Positions 31,007-43,974 of a stretch of 64,000 nucleotides of DNA are shown here, in pieces. How positions within the stretch are numbered: the stretch's first letter is position 1; the number at the start of each line of letters is the position of its first letter. Both the position numbers and the translations under genes were made by a program. This DNA comes from Pinus tabuliformis (taxonomy: Eukaryota > Streptophyta > Pinopsida > Pinales > Pinaceae), in contig CM062816.1 in assembly GCA_031772625.1 (NCBI GenBank), positions 1,668,779,058-1,668,843,057 on the forward strand, read 5' to 3'. The notes beneath the pieces were generated by a model that had not been told where the DNA came from, made no database searches, and saw nothing but the letters and a program-made list of their open reading frames with translations.

Positions 31007-32815
31007 TTTTTTTTTCAGAAAGAAAAATCAAGATATATGTATATTGAGAAAACATAATGATCTTGGGTACATAGGAGACGCATTGTCTCAATCTGAAAAT
31101 CTGTATATGGAGAGCATACAATCGAAGACCAAATGTGCAAATGTGGCAGAGCCGCAGCCAATATCTGAACGTGTATTGCTAATGATGACAGACCATCATA
31201 GTATAAGGGGCTATCTGTATGAGATGTGCATATTGTATAAACCTTATGAGCGCAAAAGAGAAAACCACAGACAGTGGACAGAAAAAGCTAACATAGGAAG
31301 GCCCGAAGCCTGTAAAACTGTGGAAAATGAACAACCATATGAGCCAAATAAACAGAGACACAAAATCAGAAGATTAAGATCCGCGCCTAATGAAGGCCCA
31401 TAGCTGTAGAAGACGGCAGATCCAAATAAATGGATCGCTGATGACCCATTGACTGAATGAGAAAGGGCGAAGGAGCCAATTAAATCTGAGTGGGCATAGA
31501 CCCCAAAATGGAAGGAAGAATGGAGGCAAGCGGCAGGCAGGAGGCCTGGAAGATGCGCCTGTTCCTCCACGTCCAGATATTCCAGCATGTGAGACAGAAA
31601 AGAGCCTGCCAGATGGGGCATTGAACGCCCCACCAAGAAAAAGCATCCTGAACAGAGGAAAACAAACAGTGAGGAAAACCAAATTGCACAGAGAGGTCAT
31701 ACCAGATTGCAAGGGAGGCGGGACACTGAAAAAACATATGGAGGTTAGATTCGAACTCCTGTAGGCATAGTTGACATCTGCCTGGACCGTGCCAACCTTT
31801 TCTTTGCAATACATCCCAGGAGAGATTCTTATCGGAGAAGAGAAGCCAAGTGAAAAGGATGGTTTTGAGGGGGCAAGGGGCCTTCCAGATTTTAACAGGA
31901 AAGACAAAGGGGATGGGAGGGAGATCAGCGATCAAGACAGAGTAAATTTTTCGGACAGAGATGGGATGGATAGAGGTGTCAGTGGACCAGATGAGGTTGT
32001 CTTTTGTGCCAAGTTGTAGAATCCCATGATGGGAGAAACGGGAAGAGAAGGAAAGCCATAGGGGACGGAGGAGGGGAGGGATGGCCAGCTGAAGGTCGGA
32101 TTTCCATATTGGTTGAAGAGAGGACCAGGAATCAATAAGAGTGTTCCAGGTAAAAAGGCCTCTAGAATGAAAGAAAGAGAGTAAAGAGTGGGGAATCATG
32201 GACTCCAGATTGTATAGAGTGGGATCTATACCAATAAGGACACTGGAACCCGAAAAAAGAGTCCACTTAAGATACTTCAGGAAAAAAGGTTGGATCTTTT
32301 TGAAACTGTTCCAAATGGGGGATCCATTTCGGATTCCAAGCGAAAATCTTTTGAACCAGTAAACCAAGGGACGGCCCTTTAGGTACTTTTGTCTGATCAA
32401 GGAACTCCACGGACCGTGCCCGAATAAGCCCCTGTGAAAAGATTTGCAGATGAGCGCCTTGCCAAATTGATTCATATGAAGAAGACCCCAGCCACCCTTT
32501 TCCTTCGGTCTAGAGATTGTATCCATCTTTACCAGGTGGATTTTAGAGAGGAAAGGTCGACCACTCCACAAAAAAGAGGCAGCAATGGATTTCATTTGCT
32601 TGATAACAGATGAAGGGAGAAGGAACAGGTGGCTCCAGAACACCGAGAGTTGAGAGAGAACTGTCTGCACCAAGATATATCTGCCTGCAAGAGACAGGAA
32701 GCGCATTTCCCAACGAGAAATCTTGAAGAAGAAGCGGTCCACCAGCCAGGCCCAGTCCATACAATGATACCCCTTTGCTTTAAGTCGAAAAGACCTCTTT
32801 ATCTTGATTAATGTT
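31007..32815 (-). mobile_element. 5'-truncated L1-type LINE: ORF2 C-terminus and 3' UTR
   Basis: A continuous 440-residue minus-strand frame (to 31480) encodes the end of a plant LINE polyprotein: LAGRYILVQTVLSQLSVFW and SIAASFLWSGR after RT, then KEKGGWGLLHMNQFGKAL, and the zf-RVT region WKAPCPLKTILFTWLLF with RCQLCLQEFESNLHMFFQCP. The frame then slips and a 3' UTR with CTCTTTTGCGCTCATAAGG leads to TTTCTGAAAAAAAAA at 31007. The RT core and endonuclease are absent. The long open frame suggests recent origin. No clear target duplication was found. Confidence 0.85.
31480..32815 (-). pseudogene. LINE ORF2 C-terminal reading frame
   Basis: This is the best preserved coding sequence in the window: over 440 codons without a stop. 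It covers the region after RT in plant L1-type elements, including the Cys-His zf-RVT domain (CQLC, 11 intervening residues, then H-MFFQC at about 31713-31770), thought to help bind template RNA. The true protein began far upstream; the reading frame start at 32871 lies in flanking DNA, so it is not a real initiation codon. A stop at about 31480 comes before the end expected for an RNase H-bearing LINE. Confidence 0.8.
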
Positions 32816-32927
32816 AAGAAAATATTTTTAAAATAATAAATTATCTTGAGCTTCACGATGGAATTAGACATGAGTGAGTTCCCACAACACTATGGGATGA
32901 AAGAGTCTATTTGTCACACTACCAATT

Positions 32928-33140
32928 TTTTGAGATTTAAATTAACTAAACTATGGTGATGTTAAAATGCTTCTCTTCATATTTCTAACATAAAAATAAA
33001 ATGTTAAAGAATTCACCATAATTTTGTACTTTCTTAAGATTTAAATCAACTAAACTATGGTGATCTTAAAATGCTTCTTTTCATATTTCTAGCATAAAAA
33101 TAAAATTTTAAAAAATTCACCATAATTTGTACCTTCTTAA
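32928..33140. repeat. Tandem duplication, about 106-bp unit
   Basis: GAGATTTAAATTAACTAAAC... at 32932 and AAGATTTAAATCAACTAAAC... at 33039 start two near-identical units sharing CTATGGTGAT, CTTCATATTTCTAACATAAA and ATTCACCATAATTT. Confidence 0.8.
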
Positions 33141-33159
33141 GATCCAATAAATCATACAT

Positions 33160-33168
33160 CATCATCAT

Positions 33169-33228
<60 letters not shown>
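33160..33228. repeat. (ATC)n then (TA)n microsatellite
   Basis: ATCATCATC... gives way to about 27 TA dinucleotides. Further TA tracts lie at 33453-33476, 41921-41938, 53250-53272 and 54479-54592. Confidence 0.9.
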
Positions 33229-33229
<1 letters not shown>

Positions 33230-33839
33230 TTAAACACTTATAAGTAAAATATTTTCACAATATAATTCATTGTTTTGGAGTTGATAAAAAGTATTTCAAA
33301 ATAGTATTAAATAAATTTGTCTTAATTCTCTTTTTATAATAATCGATATGATTTTATTGTCATATTATTATTTTTGTGTATAAATATTTATGAATAATAA
33401 TGGATATCATTTTATTTTAATACTATTAGTTTTGCGTATAAATATTTATGAAATATATATATATATATATATATATGTTTATTTATTTTACATCAAATTT
33501 ATATTTTAAATTTATATAGTATAATGTATTTGTTATATATATGTATGTTATCATTTTTTTCCAATATTAAAATAATTTGTCTTTTGAATTTTGATTTTTA
33601 ATTATTTTTTAATCAATTTTAAATAATTTGATTCGAAATTAGTATTTTTTTTTTAATTAATACTTTTTATTATTACAAAAAATAGAAATACATTGTTGTA
33701 GTAGTTGACTATTTAAGGATTTTAAAAGACCATGGATTTGACAAACCTGAAAGAGGATACTACCATAGATTTAACAAACTGAACAGAATCACCCAACTTG
33801 GGGATCATCTTCAGAGTGACTCTGTTTTCCTCTGTTTCT

Positions 33840-34780
33840 CACAACGAAGGCAGACCAACCAAAGTAATTTGCAAATTATTCTTGAGATTTGATGGGGATT
33901 CCCTATCCATGTTAGAATATGCCAATTTATATTCATGCTTCAACATGCCCAAAGAGACATCTTGACTTGTCAGCTTCCTGTTTGTAGGGGGTACTGAGAT
34001 CCCTATTGAAACCCTATAATTTTGACGAGGAGTGACAATTTGATCTTGTTCCCCTGGAATTGTATCATCGTCGACATCATTCTCCTCTTGATATGAAATA
34101 GAAGAAGTCTCACCCTCCATAAGGGGTGAGTTAATAAGTTTCCAACTTTTAGATTTTGAAGATTTGAAGTGTTGTTTCTTGATGGAATTTGATAGAGGGT
34201 AGGAATTATGTAAATGTCCAGTTTGAAGAGAAACACGACACTGAAACAAAATATTCTTGTAATCTAGAGGCTAGGTCTAATGATAATCACCAATTTGTAA
34301 ATTTATTTGATCTAACAACCCTTTGCTAGTGTCAATTTCCACACATATTCTTTTGTAGGTGTATATGCCACACTTTCCTCAAGAGGTATATGTGGTAAGA
34401 TAACAACCCAAGGAATTTCCTATGCCCTGAAAAGATGAAAAGTGCCAAAATATGGGCAGGAAAATTATGAAGTCGAACCCAAATTGGCAATTTGGTAATG
34501 ACTGTTGTAGAGGGATCAAATTCTAGAAACTAGGGAGTTATGAACAAACCAACTTTACCCCAGAACCAAGGCCCCCCATTTAGGTCCTTCTGGTAATCTT
34601 ATGGCTAAAAAAAACACTATAAAAAACCTTTAAAGCAGAAGATGACCTTGCACTTGTTAGTCCATGCCATATGAATCCACTTGTATAGATCCTATGAATT
34701 CAATCATAAGCCAATGAAGTGGAAAATGAGGCCTGATTCAATGTATATTTGATGGTAGTCCTCCAGATTTGGGTGTTGAA
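33840..34780 (-). pseudogene. LINE ORF1 remnant: DUF4283-like domain and broken zinc knuckle
   Basis: Minus-strand frames give CKVIFCFKGFFIVFF, KWGALVLGKVGLFITP, FLEFDPSTTVITKLPIWVRL and, after decay, FQCRVSLQTGHLHNSYP. This is the order of plant LINE ORF1 proteins: an RNA-binding DUF4283 domain followed by a C-x2-C-x4-H-x4-C knuckle. Here two of the three Cys are Ser and Tyr. A final 136-codon open stretch (33839-34249) is the variable tail. No ORF2 follows before the AT-rich DNA at 33720, so the piece is separate from the LINE at 31007-32815, or deleted. Confidence 0.65.
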
Positions 34781-35399
34781 TTTCAACAGAGGGCACTTCC
34801 AACTTTTCAGTTTGTCTTATACAATTGAAAATTTTACATACATTGCATTCCACATTCCAAATTCTTACCCAATAACAAATAACTTAAAACATATTTGATA
34901 TTCACATATCCTAAATTTGTGCATTGTTATGCAAGCCTATGGATAAGATTGTCTCATATAAAATATAAGAAAAAAGAAGTTACATAAACAATGTGAGAAA
35001 CAAAGATTTGAAGTCTTATTTAAAAAAAATGTCGAATATTGTACTCGTGAGTATATACTTAAAATTATAAAACAATTTGTCACTTAGTACCTATTAATTC
35101 TACTTTTTATATGGAAAATAGTTTAAATAAGAAATGTCTATATAAAAACTTAGAACAAGATATTTACAACATGAAATGAAGGTAGTATCCCATTGTTATT
35201 AGAATTTAATGCTAGAACAACAATTCATCAAGTTACTCTTCTAAGCAATGATTCCAACCATAATCCTCTTTGGCTAGAGGAGGACCTTGTTTTGCTAATA
35301 GGTACAAAAGAAACTATCAAGACCTAGCTGGGAATTATTTGGTGCCTAGCTAATGAGGATCTATAGTTGTCACGAGTCTAATAATTTTTAATGGTTGTA
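34781..35399. other. Unassigned AT-rich spacer
   Basis: No gene or array recognised. Confidence 0.4.
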
Positions 35400-36975
35400 T
35401 TCATGATATGGGTAGTAGTGTCATGGATTAGATGATATTAGATATCCAAGTATACAACCAAATAGTAAATTTTAACCTTTTAAATTCCCATGAGGTTGAC
35501 TCTAATCTAACTTTGGAATTTGTCATGCATAAAAAATCGAGTGAAAAAACTCTCAAACCAAAGCACTTGCTTCTTGAAAAATAGATTTAATATTTTTTAA
35601 AACACTTAAATATTGAATTAAATATCTTATCATATAATAATGATATTGAAGATCTCTATCATAATTTTACAATAACCCTCTCTATTTAAATTAACAAATT
35701 CTCTATCAAGATGTTACATAAAAAGAATAATAGGAGGTCAATCCATGCCATGGAAACAAGTGTAAAATTGCTATAAAAGACATTAGATATATGCCTTTAA
35801 TGAGCCCTTAGAATCAGATAAGAAAAAAATCCACAAAGTCCTAATTAAATGGAATAGAAAGCACTACATAAATAGAAAGCAAGAGAAGTTTCTACACCTA
35901 TCAAAAACATATTCTAAGAGATTATAGAGGAAAATTTTAACTCATAAAACTAAAGAAAAAAATATGATTCCCTTGATGAAGCAGATCTCCTACCTCAAAA
36001 ATCCTTATGAATCCCCTATTGTTGTGGACAATATTCCAAATGTTTATATAGATAATGAATTGTTTTCTATAGAATACATAAATTTTGGAATTGAGAAACT
36101 CAAAAGGAGGAAATATAAGGACATCAAAGGCTACCAAGCCAAAATATTGAAATTTAAAGGGGATATCCTCATCCCTCACATACATAATCTCTTCAACTTA
36201 GTAGTCAAGTGAGGCTTCCCTAAATCACAAACTCAAAGACTTTGTTCCTATATTTAAAAGTGGGGATACAAGTAATCCTTTTAATTATAGGGCCATTATG
36301 ATTATCCCCATTTTAGCCAATCCATGCTAAAATATCTCTAAAAATAGGATTAGGATATGGCTTAAAAGTCATACAAAAACAATTAAAGGACAAGTTGACT
36401 TTAGGGGTTATCATTCAATTGTGGACTATCTTGTTACACTTAGGATAATTACAAAGGAATGTTGCAATAATAAAACCATTCTTCTTTTTTATTTCATTAA
36501 TTTTAGAAAATATTTTAACATAGTGCCCGATAATAGAATTTGGAATATGTTAGAAAACTAAAAGTTCCTTATGAGCTAAGGGTTGTTATGGCAAGGATAT
36601 ATGAGAGTGTTCTTTCCACATTTAGGAACACTAAGGGATGGTCGAAGTAAATTAATTTTAATATAGGAGTCAAGCAAGGTTGCTCCTTATACCCTAGCCT
36701 CTTTAGCATATAGATTAATAAGTTATAAAATTGGTTGGAATATGGTGGTTGTATTAGCTCAACTCTTGCTAGTATATTCATCATCCTTCTTTTCTATGCT
36801 AATGATATCATCTTTTGGCAAATATTTCTTATGACCTCGATAAGCATCTAAGAATCTTGAAGGGATTTTGCTATAATATGGGAATGACAACGAACATAAA
36901 CAAAACAAAGGTTATGATAATTAAATCCAAAAAGATCACTTATGAAACTTTTGTATATGATAACCATAGTTTGTT
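35400..36975 (+). pseudogene. Non-LTR retrotransposon fragment with reverse transcriptase (copy 1)
   Basis: Plus-strand frames give WISYLKNPYESPIVVDNIP-type sequence with an INFGIEKLKRRKYKDIKGYQ segment (the conserved start of a LINE RT), then VKQGCSLYPSLFS and FYANDIIFWQ, where the catalytic Y/F-ADD box is mutated to YAND, then TTNINKTKVMIIKSKKITYE. These match a LINE family distinct from the L1-type at 31007. Frameshifts and stops are frequent. At 36976 the same sequence starts again. Confidence 0.75.
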
Positions 36976-37885
36976 GTTCATGGGATGGGTAGTAGTGTCA
37001 TGGATTAGGTGATATCAGATATCCATGTATACAACCAAATAGTAAATTTTATCCTTTTAAATTTCCATGAGCATGACTCTAATGTAATTTTGGACTTTGA
37101 CATGCATAAAAGCTCCAATGCAAAAACTCTCATAACCAAAGCACTTGGTTCTTGAGAAAAATAAATTTAATATTGTTCAAAGCACTTAAATAGTGAATTA
37201 AATATCTTATCATACAAGAATGATATTGAAGATCTCTAACATAATTTTATGACAACCCTTTCTATTTCCATTAACAAATTCTCTATCAAGGTGTTATATA
37301 AAAATAAAAATAGGATGGTCAATCCTTGGTATGAAAATGAGTGTAAAATTGCTATTAAAGACATTATATATTCCTTGACTGAGTCCTTAGAATCAAATAA
37401 GAAAAAAATATACAAATTACTAATTATAAGGAAAAAAAACACTACATAAATAGAAAGCAAGGGAAGCTTCTATACCTATCAAAAACATATCCTAAGAGAT
37501 TCTAGAGGCAAAATTTGACTCATAAAACTAAAGAACAAACAATATGATTCCCTTGATGGAGTGGATCTCCTACCTCAAAAATATTTATGAATCCCCTATT
37601 GCTATGGACAATATTCCAAATGTTTCTATAGAGGATGAAGTGTTTTCTATAAAAGACATAAATTTTGGAATTGAGAAACTTAAAAAAGGAAATCTAAGGA
37701 CATCAAAGGCTACCAAGCCGAAATATTGAAAATTGGAGGGGATATTCCCATCCCTCACATACACACGCTCTTCAGTAGTCAAGTGAGGCTTCCTTGAGCC
37801 TTGAACTCAAATCCTTTGTTCCTATCTTAATTAAAATTGGGGATAAAAATAATCCTTGTCATTATATAACCATTATGCTTATCCA
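36976..37885 (+). pseudogene. Non-LTR retrotransposon fragment (copy 2, partial tandem duplication)
   Basis: From ATGGGTAGTAGTGTCATGG the sequence repeats 35403 onward with an offset of about 1574 bases, through INKFSIKVLYKNKNRMVNPW, SYLKNIYESPIAMDNIP and INFGIEKLKKG, and ends near 37885 before the RT palm. The joint cuts the RT frame just after TFVYDNHSLL. Because both copies are diverged, the duplication is old. Confidence 0.75.
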
Positions 37886-40560
37886 ATTCCAATATCCACC
37901 TAAATTCAACAATCCATCCATTCACATTTCATTTAATTCCAACAAATACTAATTCTAATTCATGAATCAATCAACTTAATTGATCATGATGATTACCTGC
38001 TCTTTGTCCATAGTGAATGAGTCCAAAAGTATCATGTGCATTCAAAAGAAACTATTATCAACCTATCCACTACCCAATCCTCACAATGAATGATCCCAAC
38101 GGTAGACCTACATCCATTCACCCCTACCTCAATAAATAAGCCTCCCATTGAGAACGTCCATTGAAAATCCCTAGTACAACAAACTCCCCAAACAAGAAAA
38201 ATACCTCAGTATAGGCATCATCTCGCATTCTTCAATTGAGTGGTATTATTGGAAATACTTCATATGTTGACCCTTACTTCATTCTTAGGAGTCTTCAGGT
38301 AGTTGCTTTGATTTTCACTAATCTATTTATGCTTAAGGCTCTTGAGCAATGCCTTCCACATGAAGCTTCAATGCACATCTATTTATTCCATTACAAGGAG
38401 ATTTCTCTATTTTACAAATGAATCTTCTACCCAAAAATATTCTTGTTATGAATTTTTGTAATTAAAATGCCTCTCTCTTATTAACTAGTGAGGATGACCT
38501 TTGAGACTATTACAATTATTAATTTGTGAATACGAATCCCTTATGACTACTTTTCTTTTGATATAAATAAAACATAATTAAGAGAATCCAAGGGTGCAAT
38601 GAATTTATAGTTATGGGAATATAATAAATTCAGTTTGTTCTGAGTGGCTCCTTCCAGTGTATGCTTCTAACAAAATTCAATTGCTTCATATTTTCAAATT
38701 CATGAAATATGTACTCTTTTCCAAATCCAGGTCCTTGAAATTATTGGAAAAAAATTCTAATATTAGAAACAATGCCCCAAGCTTTGACAAATACATAAAC
38801 AAGGAAAAGAAACCATAAAAACGAGTAATGCACTAACACAATTCTACCAAAGGAGGATCAAACGGTCATCAGTTGATTACCCAATAATCCCAGGAAAAGA
38901 AGAGTTTCTCTGAAAATTTAGGGTCAATACACCCTTGCACCCATGACCCAAGTTTATTCACAAAGTTCCTTGATTCCACCTATGATAGAGGGAATATGTG
39001 CTCATAATTAGAACCATCTAAAGTGTAAAAATTTCCTAGTATACCAGTGAGGTATGTTGAGCACCAATGGCCATCAATTATAAAAGGACTGCCACGTTTT
39101 GACAAGAATATCATAGACATTATTTCCATACATGGTGATTGTATGACAAATCTTCCAAGAGTGTGAGGTTTAATAAATGGTAACAAAGGTATTCAACAAC
39201 ATGACATGTGCATTACACAATATTCTGTCAATTGAGCAAACCATACGTAGAGTTATGACAAAAGCCTTTTCAACTGTGGTAATGATAATTTCTTTCAAGT
39301 TTGAGGCTCGCTAGTAATGAAATTATCTCTCAAAAATTGAACTACCGCTCAACTTAGAAACCAAAGGTATGAACGATCATCATAACTTTAAGCTCATGTC
39401 TTTTGCAATAATCATCGAATGTGCCAACTCACCTATGGAAAAGGTATTTCCACACACTACAAGAAATTATCGTTATGTTGTTCTAACTTTATAGGTATGT
39501 TGCTCACATATATTTATGGCTAGCATTGCTTGGCATCAATTGATATTATCTGGACATTCTCCAACATACATAGGTCCTCTTCCCTATGGCATATGCAATT
39601 CATTTCTAGTAGGTCCCCTCTAGCATCACAATGTTCTCTGCTTTGGCACTCATAATCTAAGTAACAAGTAATGCATTCACAGTTTCGGCATAATGTATTA
39701 CACTAACAATGTTGAAGCTTCAAGTCCACTAGCATACATTCTAGCTCAGATCCATGACACTGTACTGGTAAATCATACCTTTGGCATCTCTATCATCCTT
39801 GGCATCAACATAATGTTGCCAGTCACTACTGCTAGCACATACACCAATAACATTTCGTTGCCATATATGTCGGCCTCAAGTCCGTAAACATACCTCTACG
39901 TCTTTTCCCACCTTTATGTAATTCGTGACATTTTCATACCATTCATATTGGTCTACTGACATCTTGTGAATTATCGTCCTCTAATTATGCAATGATATAT
40001 ACTTAGGCAACTTCCACTGAATGAATGGTCTTAGCATCACGTCTAATTTGTAACATCCTCTACAACACCATTTCATGCCACAGTCAGTATTGATACCATT
40101 ATGCTCATCAGAACAAAAGTACTTGCATTCATTGGGTTTTGGGTTTTCTTTTGTTTTCTATAGATTTGACAAATTACAACTTATGTGAACTTCAAAATCG
40201 CTTGTGCACATTCTTCCAATGATAACTCGTATCCATGCATACTAGTTATTATTGGTATCTATGTCATGATGTGTGATTTGTTGTTATTGTAGGTATAACT
40301 TAGGTTTTTTCTTGCATGCTTTGCTTTCCTTTTGTTGCTAGGATATAGGTGACGTGTTTATGCAACCCCTTTCTTTGTTTCTTTGGTTCTGACTGGAGTA
40401 TGAGAGTAGCAACTAGTAGTAGTGGGTAAAAAATCTTATTTTTTGCACAATAATATTCATTTCCCTATTCAACATACTCAAAATTATTTAGCTCATTTAT
40501 AATCTTTCTTCTATGTTGAAAATGCAGCAAGAAATCTCAATTTTGTTTTTTTCCTTAATT
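37886..40560. other. AT-rich region without identified genes
   Basis: Small open frames at 38236-38421, 38980-39186 and 39693-39887 show no recognisable domain. No LTR pair or array was found. Confidence 0.35.
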
Positions 40561-41560
40561 AAAATTGAGAAAATTTGAATTTCCACATCAACAGAGATCT
40601 TGGAGGAGTTAACCGAGGTGACATAGCACTTGTCACTCAGCTAAGAACAATCAATTCAATTCAATGAGTTGTAGTTCAGTGTACTTGAGTTGATTCCTAA
40701 AAAACAGGAGTCTAGCTCAGTTAATTCGAGTTAGGGACATGAAGTTCAGTTGTGTGCAGTGGGTTCCTAAATTTTAAGAGCCTAGGTTGAGTTAATTTCA
40801 GTTGTAGCAATTTAATTAAGCTAAATTGAGTGATGGTCAATTAAACTAGTTCTAACTAATGAGTAATTGTCAGTTAAACTGGTTCTAACTAGTGGAGGAA
40901 CTAGTGGAAAGTCAAGTTGTGAAAGTGGAATTTCAACCACACTTAGTGATCACCCAGATAACTAATCAATCAACTTGAATTAGCTGATACATGCAGAGAA
41001 TGTGATTTACCCAGTTTAGATGGAGATCCCAAGGAAATGTACTATCATTTGTAGCATATTCCAATGTGTACAAATGGTGCATGCAATCAAAGGAAGGACC
41101 TAGAAGAATTGCACAATCCAAATGAGGGAATTTCCTAATTAATAGTGGCCTAATTCCCAGAGGAACAACGTAAGGAAATAAGAGCTTGGAGGTCTTGAAT
41201 ATTGGCTAAGGATTGGCTAGATTCAGTTATTAGGCAGAGAGATAGACTATACACTTGTAGGTTATGCTCAGGCTTGAGAAAGAATATGTATTTCTTCTCT
41301 ATTCTCTTATTAAATAGAGGGGAGCACCTCGCTATCATGGGAACGCCTGCTGTTACCATAGTAGCTGCATGAATCGGAGCGGATACTGGAGTGGGACCCT
41401 CCGTTGCATCGGGTGGACAAGATGGTGGTGGAACTGAGTGGGGTGACTGTATATCTATTATAAATGAAATTGGATCCACTGCCTTGGGCAGCACTCCATC
41501 CCATCTACTAGGATGAAGGCATTGAAATCAAGTTAAGGATTGCAATATAGATGGTAAGGG
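40561..41560. other. Possible LTR-like segment with a short tandem repeat and 114-codon frame
   Basis: TCAATTAAACTAGTTCTAAC and TCAGTTAAACTGGTTCTAAC repeat at about 40839 and 40872. A minus-strand frame at 41150-41494 ([11 protein letters not shown], then [19 protein letters not shown]) is Pro/Ser-rich and of unknown nature. CTCTATTTAATAAGAG on the minus strand near 41310-41325 could be a promoter. None of this is enough for a firm call. Confidence 0.3.
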
Positions 41561-42480
41561 GTTTTGAGCAGTTGTTTTCCCTTCGATAAATATTTGTGCA
41601 TGCGAGATGTTTCCTTTTTCATGTTTATTATTATTGTTTTATATGGTGAATTAAATTCCTTAGATCAGTAGAGTAGCTTCAAGTCTTGTGATTTAGTAAA
41701 TTTCATGAGCAGTATTGAATCTACACACCAACATAGATCCATCTTAAGTAAGGATTTAACATGAGCTGAGAGGGATCAAATTACTTCTCGTGCAAACTTT
41801 TTAGAGTGCAAAATAGAATGTGTTGTTTTTCATTCTTTAAATTGTATTTTTGAATGTTAAATAGAGTATATATAGGACCAAATAAAAATTTTAACCATAA
41901 AAACTTGATTTTTTTTCTATATATATATATATATATATGAAGTTGATATCGACATAAATTAGTTAACATAGATCTTAAATAGTTTATTTAAATATCTTGT
42001 TAAAATATTTTTGAGAAGTATAAGATTTAAACATTTGATTCACACATTTTTTCTACTTCCAATTAGTTTACAACATATTCATTTTTTTAAATTATAGCCA
42101 ACTTTATTTGTCTATTTAGAACATAATTTTTACTTTTTATTTTTATTTTAAATGGCCATGAATGGATGGACAAACTACACATCCCCTCATACTTGGTTGT
42201 AGAATGAGCCTCTCAGCTCAATTAATTTCTACATTCTACTCCCTCGGTGGCAACAAAGTTACTAGGAGGCCCCTTCTCTTCTTGTTGTCCCATGGCCTTG
42301 CATTTCCAAATGAATGCATGAACCTTCTTCTCTTTGTTGTCTTGTTTTTGTTTATTCTAAATAGTGAAAGGTATGGCTATGTGGTAGATAAAATCCTTAG
42401 CTTCAATTTTGTCATAGATAAGCATGTTTGGCCATCAGATTCATCCTTTTCAGACATATCATACTCCTCCACATGAATCT
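41561..42480. other. AT-rich spacer
   Basis: A TA microsatellite lies at 41921-41938. The plus-strand frame at 42162-42476 has no recognised domain. Confidence 0.35.
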
Positions 42481-43209
42481 GAAACAAAGCTAGCTCTAGG
42501 ACATGGCAATGAGAATTCAATTATCCCATCATGGAATCCACTTATATTCAATTATATGGGTTCTATCCTTTTTTGAGTAAGGAATTACACCTTAAAATAT
42601 TTATTATTATTATTATTATGATTTTACTTCTAGGAAGAAATTTAGGCTTTTTGACATGACCACAACTTCCATTGAAGAAGAAAAAAACATGAACCAACCA
42701 TAGTTTCTTTCCATGCACTAAAAAAGAGGCAAACCATAAACTATATTTTTCTTTCCAGTTTCCCAAATGTACAAGACTTTGGGAATTATTGAAGCCTTTG
42801 GTTCCAAACTTGATTTTGCCTTCCTCTATTAATGCTTGTAGTCATGTTATTGTAGCTATGAATATGTAGAGATGATCATATATTGTAAGTATTTCGTCCA
42901 CTCTATGATGGTTCTTTTTGTTGCCAATGAGGCACTTCACTTCTTCAAGTTTAATATTAAAGTGTTGCATCGTAATCTAGCTTAATAAAAGTATGTTTTT
43001 CTTCAAACTACATACAACACATTATCCACTTCTTTGATTCTTTTATTGGGCATCTTCACAAGGATATTTCCTTAACCTTCAATCGTCCTTTAATGTGGAA
43101 AACAACTCCTTTTTGTATGAAATTTTCTACGTTGACAGTGGCACTTTCATACCATGCAATTTTAGGTGCATATTTGATTTTGATGAGTATTTCAAGAATT
43201 ATGGGAGAT
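42481..43209 (-). pseudogene. Probable continuation of copia element D, very decayed
   Basis: By position this follows the second zinc knuckle of D on the minus strand, where protease would lie. Translation gives only weak hints (IKEVDNVLYV, similar to the copia protease-to-GAG-pre joint) between many stops. A (TTA)n microsatellite is at 42600-42618. Confidence 0.3.
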
Positions 43210-43673
43210 GCCAAGCAATGATCAATTTCTAGTTTGGAAAATCATCCAACATATTTGTAATTTCTTCAAAACACTATTGGAATTTCTCTCCCCTTGAGGT
43301 GCTCAACTCTTCATAACTGATTATTTGATTAAAACAATGATTGGATTATGCTTTGCTTCCCTGAGAATATCCCCCTGAGGCCACGTTGAATTCAATTTTT
43401 CATTGAAGGCACATGCTGCTTTGTTTTTATTTTCCAAACTTTTGTGGGTTGCCTTTTGCGGTATGCATTTCCATATAGCTTATTGTATGATATGTTTTGA
43501 ATAATCTCCTCCATCTTTTGTCTATATTTTTTAGGTACAAGGAAACTTGCAATCTTTGGATATGTGGCCAATATTTTCACATAAATAGCACATTGTGTGA
43601 CTTATAAAGGGATGAATAAACTTATGTCTTCTCATGCTTTTATCCTCGTATGACTTTCCCAAGGCACTCATAA
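43210..43673 (-). pseudogene. Copia element D gag, second zinc knuckle side
   Basis: Frames give NIMSALGKSYEDKSMRRHKF, then CYLCENIGHISKDC, an intact C-x2-C-x4-H-x4-C knuckle, and KKYRQKMEEIIQNISYNK. On the other side of element B, at 56607 and beyond, the same gag supplies an earlier knuckle, so the two parts were one protein before B inserted. A duplicate of this part plus the B LTR start is at 5561-6187. Confidence 0.7.
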
Positions 43674-43955
43674 TGTTATGTAACCAGGTCATAAAAAAGA
43701 AGAAAAGATAGATCAACAACTTGAGAATAAGCCTCTTCAAGGGGACAACCTCCTTTTGCATCACATAAATTAACAATTCTTGGATGATTCAAATGACAAG
43801 ACCTCCTTGGTATATATAGGAGTCTAAGGGGTCAAAATATAATTAGGGCCTACATAACAATAATAATGTAAGGGCACAATAATAAAAATAGTGGGCTTTT
43901 ATGGGGAGCAAAAATAAAAATATGGGGGCTACACTAGTATTATAGGGACCTAACA
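43674..43955 (-). repeat. Element B 3' LTR
   Basis: It runs TGTTATGTAACC to GGACCTAACA on the plus strand, 282 bp. The five bases before it are CATAA (43669-43673); after the 5' LTR at 56607-56611 they are CATAT, a 4-of-5 match to a target duplication. TATATATAGGAG lies near 43813. It differs from the 5' LTR at many positions, so B is old. Confidence 0.85.
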
Positions 43956-43971
43956 TGCCCCTCTCCTTCAA
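43956..43971 (-). promoter_or_regulatory. Element B polypurine tract
   Basis: TTGAAGGAGAGGGGCA on the minus strand abuts the TG of the 3' LTR, as in element A at 19565-19577. Confidence 0.8.
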
Positions 43972-43974
43972 AAA

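Noticed and set aside
31002-31403. 133-codon plus-strand frame
   Set aside because: It lies antisense to the LINE 3' UTR and has no domain; a chance frame.
31007-34780. One LINE with ORF1 (33840-34780) and ORF2 (31007-32815)
   Set aside because: Order and strand fit, but endonuclease and RT are missing and the intervening 1 kb is microsatellite-rich spacer, so a single element cannot be claimed.
41150-41494. 114-codon Pro/Ser-rich frame as a host gene
   Set aside because: No domain recognised, and nearby sequence looks like an LTR; support too weak for a gene call.
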